From positions 1 to 9,107 of the forward strand of contig APFI01000209.1 in the NCBI GenBank assembly GCA_000403945.1: a stretch of DNA of 9,107 nucleotides, in the 5' to 3' direction. The stretch comes from Desulfovibrio sp. Dsv1 (GTDB taxonomy: Bacteria; Desulfobacterota; Desulfovibrionia; Desulfovibrionales; Desulfovibrionaceae). A program made the translations under genes and the position numbers. The notes beneath the pieces are model-generated. The model did not search any database, was not told the origin of the DNA, and was given only the letters and a program-made list of their open reading frames with translations. Shown here one piece after another: positions 6,038 through 9,107 of this stretch; the stretch's first letter is position 1; the number at the start of each line of letters is the position of its first letter.

Positions 6038-6117
6038 CCGCCAGTTACGTATTTCCTTGCCGGCGGCGTGTGCATTCCGCAGCCGGATGTCCACAGCGCA
6101 GGGAGTTCGTGCCGCCC

Positions 6118-7542
6118 ATGCCCACCATCGCCGCCATAGCCACGCCGCCGGGATCCGGGGGCATCGGCATTGTGCGCCTTTCAGGGCCGCAGACCAAGGC
6201 CTTGCTGGCGCGTATATTCCTGCCGCTTTCGCCGCGTTTTGAAAATTTCCGGCCCTGGTTCATGCACCGGGGTCGGGTTCTGGATCAGCGCGGCGAAGCC
6301 CTGGACGACGTTCTGGCCGTGTTCATGCCCGGTCCGCGCACGTTCACCGGCGAGGATATGGTTGAAATCCACTGCCACGGCGGGCCGCTCATCGTGCAGG
6401 CCGTGCTGGAAAGCGTCCTGCGTCTGGGTGCGCGTCAGGCGGAACGGGGCGAATTTTCACGCCGGGCCTTTGTCAACGGCCGGATGGATCTGAGTCAGGC
6501 CGAGGCTGTGGCCGAACTTATCGCCGCGCCCTCGCGCGAGGCCCTGCGCTACAGTCTGAACCGTCTGGACGGCATGCTGGGCCGCAGGGTTCTGGCCCTG
6601 CGGGAAGAACTGGAGGCCCTGCGCGTCCAAGTCTGCTTGGCCGTGGACTTTCCCGATGAAGAGGTGGAATGCATCGCGCCTGCGGATTTCGGCCGGGCCG
6701 TGAGCGAAGCGGCGCGTTCCGTGCGGAGCCTGCTGGCCGGACAGAAACGGGCGAAGGTCATGCAGCATGGGGCCGTAGTCGTGCTGGCCGGGGCGGTGAA
6801 TGCGGGCAAATCGAGCCTGCTTAACGCACTGCTGGGGCGCAACCGGGCGCTTGTCACGGATATTCCCGGCACCACCCGCGATTTCCTGGAAGAGGCATGC
6901 GATCTGGACGGTCTGCCCGTGAGGCTCACGGACACCGCCGGATTGCGCCAGCCCGGCGCCGACGTTGCCGCAAGCGGCGGCGCGGACGCCGTGGAGGCTC
7001 TGGGCATGGCCCTGAGCCGGGAAAAGCTGGTCCAGGCGGACTGCATCCTGCTGGTGCTGGACGGCGCGCGCCTGGGCGAGGCCGGAGCCGCCGCCGAAAC
7101 CTGCCCGGATGCGGCGGCCCGCCAGGTGCTTGAGCTGGCCGGGGACACGCCTGCACTGCTGGTCTGGAACAAGAGCGACCTCTGCGCTCCGGCTGTGTTC
7201 CCGCCGCGTTGGTCTGACGGCCGCTTTTGTTGTATGATCAGCGCCCGTTCGGGTGATAATGTGGATTTTCTGGCCCAAAGCCTGCGGCAGCGTCTGCTGG
7301 CCGACGGCTGCGACAATCCGTCGTCCGAAGGCCTCGCACCCAATGCGCGTCAGGCCCTGGCTCTGGAAGAGGCCCTGGCCGAACTGGAGGAGCTGGAGGC
7401 GGATGTCCGCGCGGGCCGCCCCTATGACTGTTGCGCCGTGCGTCTGGATACGGCGGCGGCGCGGCTAGGCGAAGTGACAGGCCTGTCCAGTCCGGCGGAA
7501 GTGCTGGACCGGGTTTTCGCCCAATTCTGCATCGGCAAATAA
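6118..7542 (+). CDS. mnmE: tRNA uridine-5-carboxymethylaminomethyl(34) synthesis GTPase MnmE
   Basis: This is the 474-residue GTPase that, with MnmG, modifies U34 in the wobble position of several tRNAs. The N-terminal tetrahydrofolate-binding domain starts with TIAAIATPPGSGGIGIVRLSG and contains the family motifs FTGEDMVEIHCHGG and RAFVNGRMDLSQAEAV. The inserted G domain has G1 GAVNAGKS (225-232), G2 TDIPGTTRD (247-255), G3 DTAG (272-275), G4 NKSD (351-354) and SARSGDNVDFL as G5. The C-terminus is FCIGK, whose cysteine (471) is needed for modification. It is about 20 residues longer than the E. coli protein, mostly in the G-domain stretch between G3 and G4. The start is ATG 6118. An in-frame GTG at 6109 is nearer to the AGGGAG site (6100-6105), so three more residues are possible. 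MnmG is not in the window. Confidence 0.98.
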   Translation: MPTIAAIATPPGSGGIGIVRLSGPQTKALLARIFLPLSPRFENFRPWFMHRGRVLDQRGEALDDVLAVFMPGPRTFTGEDMVEIHCHGGPLIVQAVLESVLRLGARQAERGEFSRRAFVNGRMDLSQAEAVAELIAAPSREALRYSLNRLDGMLGRRVLALREELEALRVQVCLAVDFPDEEVECIAPADFGRAVSEAARSVRSLLAGQKRAKVMQHGAVVVLAGAVNAGKSSLLNALLGRNRALVTDIPGTTRDFLEEACDLDGLPVRLTDTAGLRQPGADVAASGGADAVEALGMALSREKLVQADCILLVLDGARLGEAGAAAETCPDAAARQVLELAGDTPALLVWNKSDLCAPAVFPPRWSDGRFCCMISARSGDNVDFLAQSLRQRLLADGCDNPSSEGLAPNARQALALEEALAELEELEADVRAGRPYDCCAVRLDTAAARLGEVTGLSSPAEVLDRVFAQFCIGK

Positions 7543-8202
7543 ATGCATATGGATCTGACAGTGTTGCGCCGCCGCCTGAGCGGCGATGAAATCAACGCCA
7601 TGCCCCTTTGCCACTATGAGGGGCCGGTGCACGTGCTCCGCGTGCTGGAGGACTGGAAGCAAGCCCTGCCCGACCTGCGCGCGGACGGCGTGCTGGGATT
7701 CGACACCGAAACCCGGCCCACTTTCCGTAAAGGCAGGGTCAACGCTCCGTCGTTGATCCAGCTGGCCACGGAGCAGGCGGTCTACCTGATCCAGTTGTCT
7801 TGGCTGCCTTTCGGCCCGCATCTGGCCGAACTGCTTGCCGATCCGGGCATCATCAAGGCTGGGGTGGGCATCCGCGACGACATGCGCGAACTGGCCAAAC
7901 TGCATGAATTCGAACCCGCCGGGCTGGTGGATTTGGGCAATGTGGCCCGCGCCCACAAGCTTTCCAGCCAGGGATTGCGCACGCTGGCGGCCAACTTTTT
8001 CGGCTGGCGCATTTCCAAGGGGTCGCAGTGCTCCAACTGGAGCCTGATGCAACTGAGTCATCGCCAGATCGCCTATGCCGCCACTGACGCATGGATCGGA
8101 CGTCTGATTTTTTTGCGCATGCGCGAACTGGGCCTCGTCCCCCAGAATACGAGGAGTCCTGTCGCCTTTCCCGCCATGTCGGGGCGGGGGAGCGGAGCAT
8201 GA
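7543..8202 (+). CDS. DEDDy 3'-5' exonuclease, Werner/RNase D type
   Basis: This 219-residue protein consists of a single exonuclease domain. Exo I is FDTET (D54, E56). The second motif is AGVGIRDDMREL, with D113 as the likely metal ligand. The Exo III motif is Y178-A-A-T-D182, of the DEDDy subtype. The segment GSQCSNWS (160-167) is strikingly like the SIRCSNWS stretch of the human Werner exonuclease, so it is closer to that group than to classical RNase D, and the C-terminal HRDC domains of RNase D are absent. The family trims DNA or RNA 3' ends with two metal ions; the substrate here is unknown. ATG 7543 directly follows the mnmE stop (TAAATG) with no visible ribosome binding site, so it is probably translationally coupled. 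A second ATG is at 7549. The C-terminus after about 205 is a short disordered tail. Confidence 0.93.
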   Translation: MHMDLTVLRRRLSGDEINAMPLCHYEGPVHVLRVLEDWKQALPDLRADGVLGFDTETRPTFRKGRVNAPSLIQLATEQAVYLIQLSWLPFGPHLAELLADPGIIKAGVGIRDDMRELAKLHEFEPAGLVDLGNVARAHKLSSQGLRTLAANFFGWRISKGSQCSNWSLMQLSHRQIAYAATDAWIGRLIFLRMRELGLVPQNTRSPVAFPAMSGRGSGA

Positions 8203-9107
8203 ACATTGCCGGCCAGAATCCCGGGGTGACCTGTGCGCCGTCCCCCGTTTCCGGCCTGATTCCGACCTTGGGGCCGCGTCTCGTTTTTTTCACCGGCGGC
8301 ACGGCTCTGCGCGATCTGAGCCGTCAACTGACCCGATACACCCACAATTCCGTTCATCTGATTACGCCCTTTGATTCCGGAGGCAGCTCCGCCGCCCTGC
8401 GTCGGGCCTTTGCCATGCCCGCCGTGGGTGACATCCGCAACCGTCTGTTGGCCTTGGCCGACAGAGCCTTGGTGCCGCAAAGCGTGCTGAAGTTCTGCGC
8501 CCGCCGCCTGCCCGCCCAAGGGGATGCGGATGACCTGCGCGCCGAACTGCAGGCCCTGGGCGCGCAGGACCACCCGCTCTGGGCGGGCATGCCGGAAATC
8601 TTCGGCGGGGCCCTGCGCCTGCATCTGCGCTTCTTTCTGGAGCGTATGCCCCAAGATTTCGATCCCCACCTGGCCAGTCTGGGCAATCTGGTTCTGGCCG
8701 GGGGCTATCTGCACCACAAACGCAATTTCGGGCCCGTGCTGGCCTTTTTCAGCCGTCTGCTGCAAGTTCGCGGCGTGGTGCTGCCCATTGTGGGCGAAAG
8801 CCTGCACCTGGCGGCGGAGCTGGACGACGGTTCGCGTCTGGTGGGCCAGCATCGCTTCAAGGAACTGACGCGGCCCGTGCACCGCCTTTTTCTCACCGTG
8901 CATGAACCGGAGTGCCCGGGTCAGGCGGGCGGCGCGGAGCGCGCCGTCAACCCCCAGACGCCCTGCCGTCCGCCCCTGGCTCCGGCGGCGGCGGACTATC
9001 TGCGCTCTGCCGGGGCCGTCTGCTATCCCATGGGCAGCTTTTACACCAGCGTGCTGGCCAATCTGCTGCCGCAGGGCGTGGGCCGGACTGTGGCCGCCGC
9101 GTCCTGC
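8199..9107 (+). CDS. CofD/YvcK-superfamily protein, GAK-system type (3' end cut)
   Basis: The first 303 residues of a gene run off the right edge. They show the nucleotide/phospho-ligand fold of the CofD-UPF0052 superfamily: VFFTGGTALRDLS (29-41) as the glycine-rich loop, ITPFDSGGSSAALRRAF (55-71), GDIRNRLLALAD (78-89), LGNLVLAGGYL (161-171), and YPMGSFYTSVLANLLPQGVG (276-295). GDIRN and the GS-x-YTS-x-L-x-NLL segment are closer to YvcK/GlmR than to the F420-pathway transferase CofD. The arrangement fits the family named 'CofD-related, GAK system', which I recall from Desulfovibrio relatives alongside an ATP-grasp enzyme; those partners are not visible here. Its ATG overlaps the exonuclease stop (ATGA), so the two are translationally coupled. 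The catalytic product is unknown. A loop at about 240-265 is Pro/Gly/Ala-rich. Confidence 0.85.
   Translation, partial: MNIAGQNPGVTCAPSPVSGLIPTLGPRLVFFTGGTALRDLSRQLTRYTHNSVHLITPFDSGGSSAALRRAFAMPAVGDIRNRLLALADRALVPQSVLKFCARRLPAQGDADDLRAELQALGAQDHPLWAGMPEIFGGALRLHLRFFLERMPQDFDPHLASLGNLVLAGGYLHHKRNFGPVLAFFSRLLQVRGVVLPIVGESLHLAAELDDGSRLVGQHRFKELTRPVHRLFLTVHEPECPGQAGGAERAVNPQTPCRPPLAPAAADYLRSAGAVCYPMGSFYTSVLANLLPQGVGRTVAAASC

Noticed and set aside
6037..6067. A GCCGCC/GGCGGC inverted repeat between jag and mnmE as a terminator
   Set aside because: It has a 19-base loop, only 6 bp of stem and no T-run. It is more likely a by-product of GC-rich sequence.
5189..6094. A 301-codon minus-strand open frame opposite jag
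   Set aside because: It is antisense to the KH-R3H coding region, whose motifs are unambiguous. The opposite frame has no recognisable motif.
8073..8903. A 276-codon minus-strand open frame opposite the exonuclease and CofD-like genes
   Set aside because: It is Gln/His/Ala-rich, the hallmark of the antisense frame of GC-rich coding DNA, while the plus strand has clear family motifs.
1..9107. CRISPR arrays, tRNA or rRNA genes
   Set aside because: I saw no regularly spaced repeats and no cloverleaf or rRNA-like segments on reading the sequence.

Overview
The window looks like chromosome from a GC-rich sulfate-reducing bacterium of the Desulfovibrio group (Desulfovibrionaceae). This is an inference. 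It rests on the base composition, on the classical rpmH-rnpA-yidD-yidC-jag-mnmE order, and above all on the last gene, a CofD/YvcK-superfamily protein that resembles the 'GAK system CofD-like' family I associate with Desulfovibrio relatives. Nothing in the sequence names the species.

Left part (1-1794). The left edge cuts through the 5' end of an IS5-type transposase gene on the minus strand. Next comes a strong hairpin terminator (12-bp stem, GAAA loop) and a minus-strand gene for a small shikimate kinase-like P-loop kinase with a very good ribosome binding site. That kinase lacks several residues expected of a true shikimate kinase. Divergent from it, after a 290-bp intergenic stretch with an inverted repeat lying over a possible promoter, is a gene for a secreted Pro/Ala-rich protein of unknown function.

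Middle (1795-2276). A 482-bp non-coding stretch holds two weak hairpins, a short direct repeat, a good sigma70-like promoter (TTGACG, 17 bp, TATGTA) and an untranslated leader of about 160 nt with two adjacent hairpins just before rpmH.

Right part (2277-9107). There follows one long co-directional cluster: rpmH (ribosomal protein L34), rnpA (RNase P protein), yidD and yidC (membrane protein insertion), jag/khpB (KH-R3H RNA-binding protein) and mnmE (tRNA U34-modifying GTPase). The first five form a well-known bacterial module linking translation, tRNA maturation and membrane insertion. No dnaA/dnaN lies upstream, so the module is detached from the replication initiation genes at least within this window. 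After mnmE the operon continues without a gap (TAAATG) into a Werner-type DEDDy 3'-5' exonuclease. This overlaps by ATGA with the CofD/YvcK-like gene, which runs off the right edge. The tight coupling suggests that these two accessory genes are co-expressed with the tRNA-modification gene. It is the least explained part of the window.
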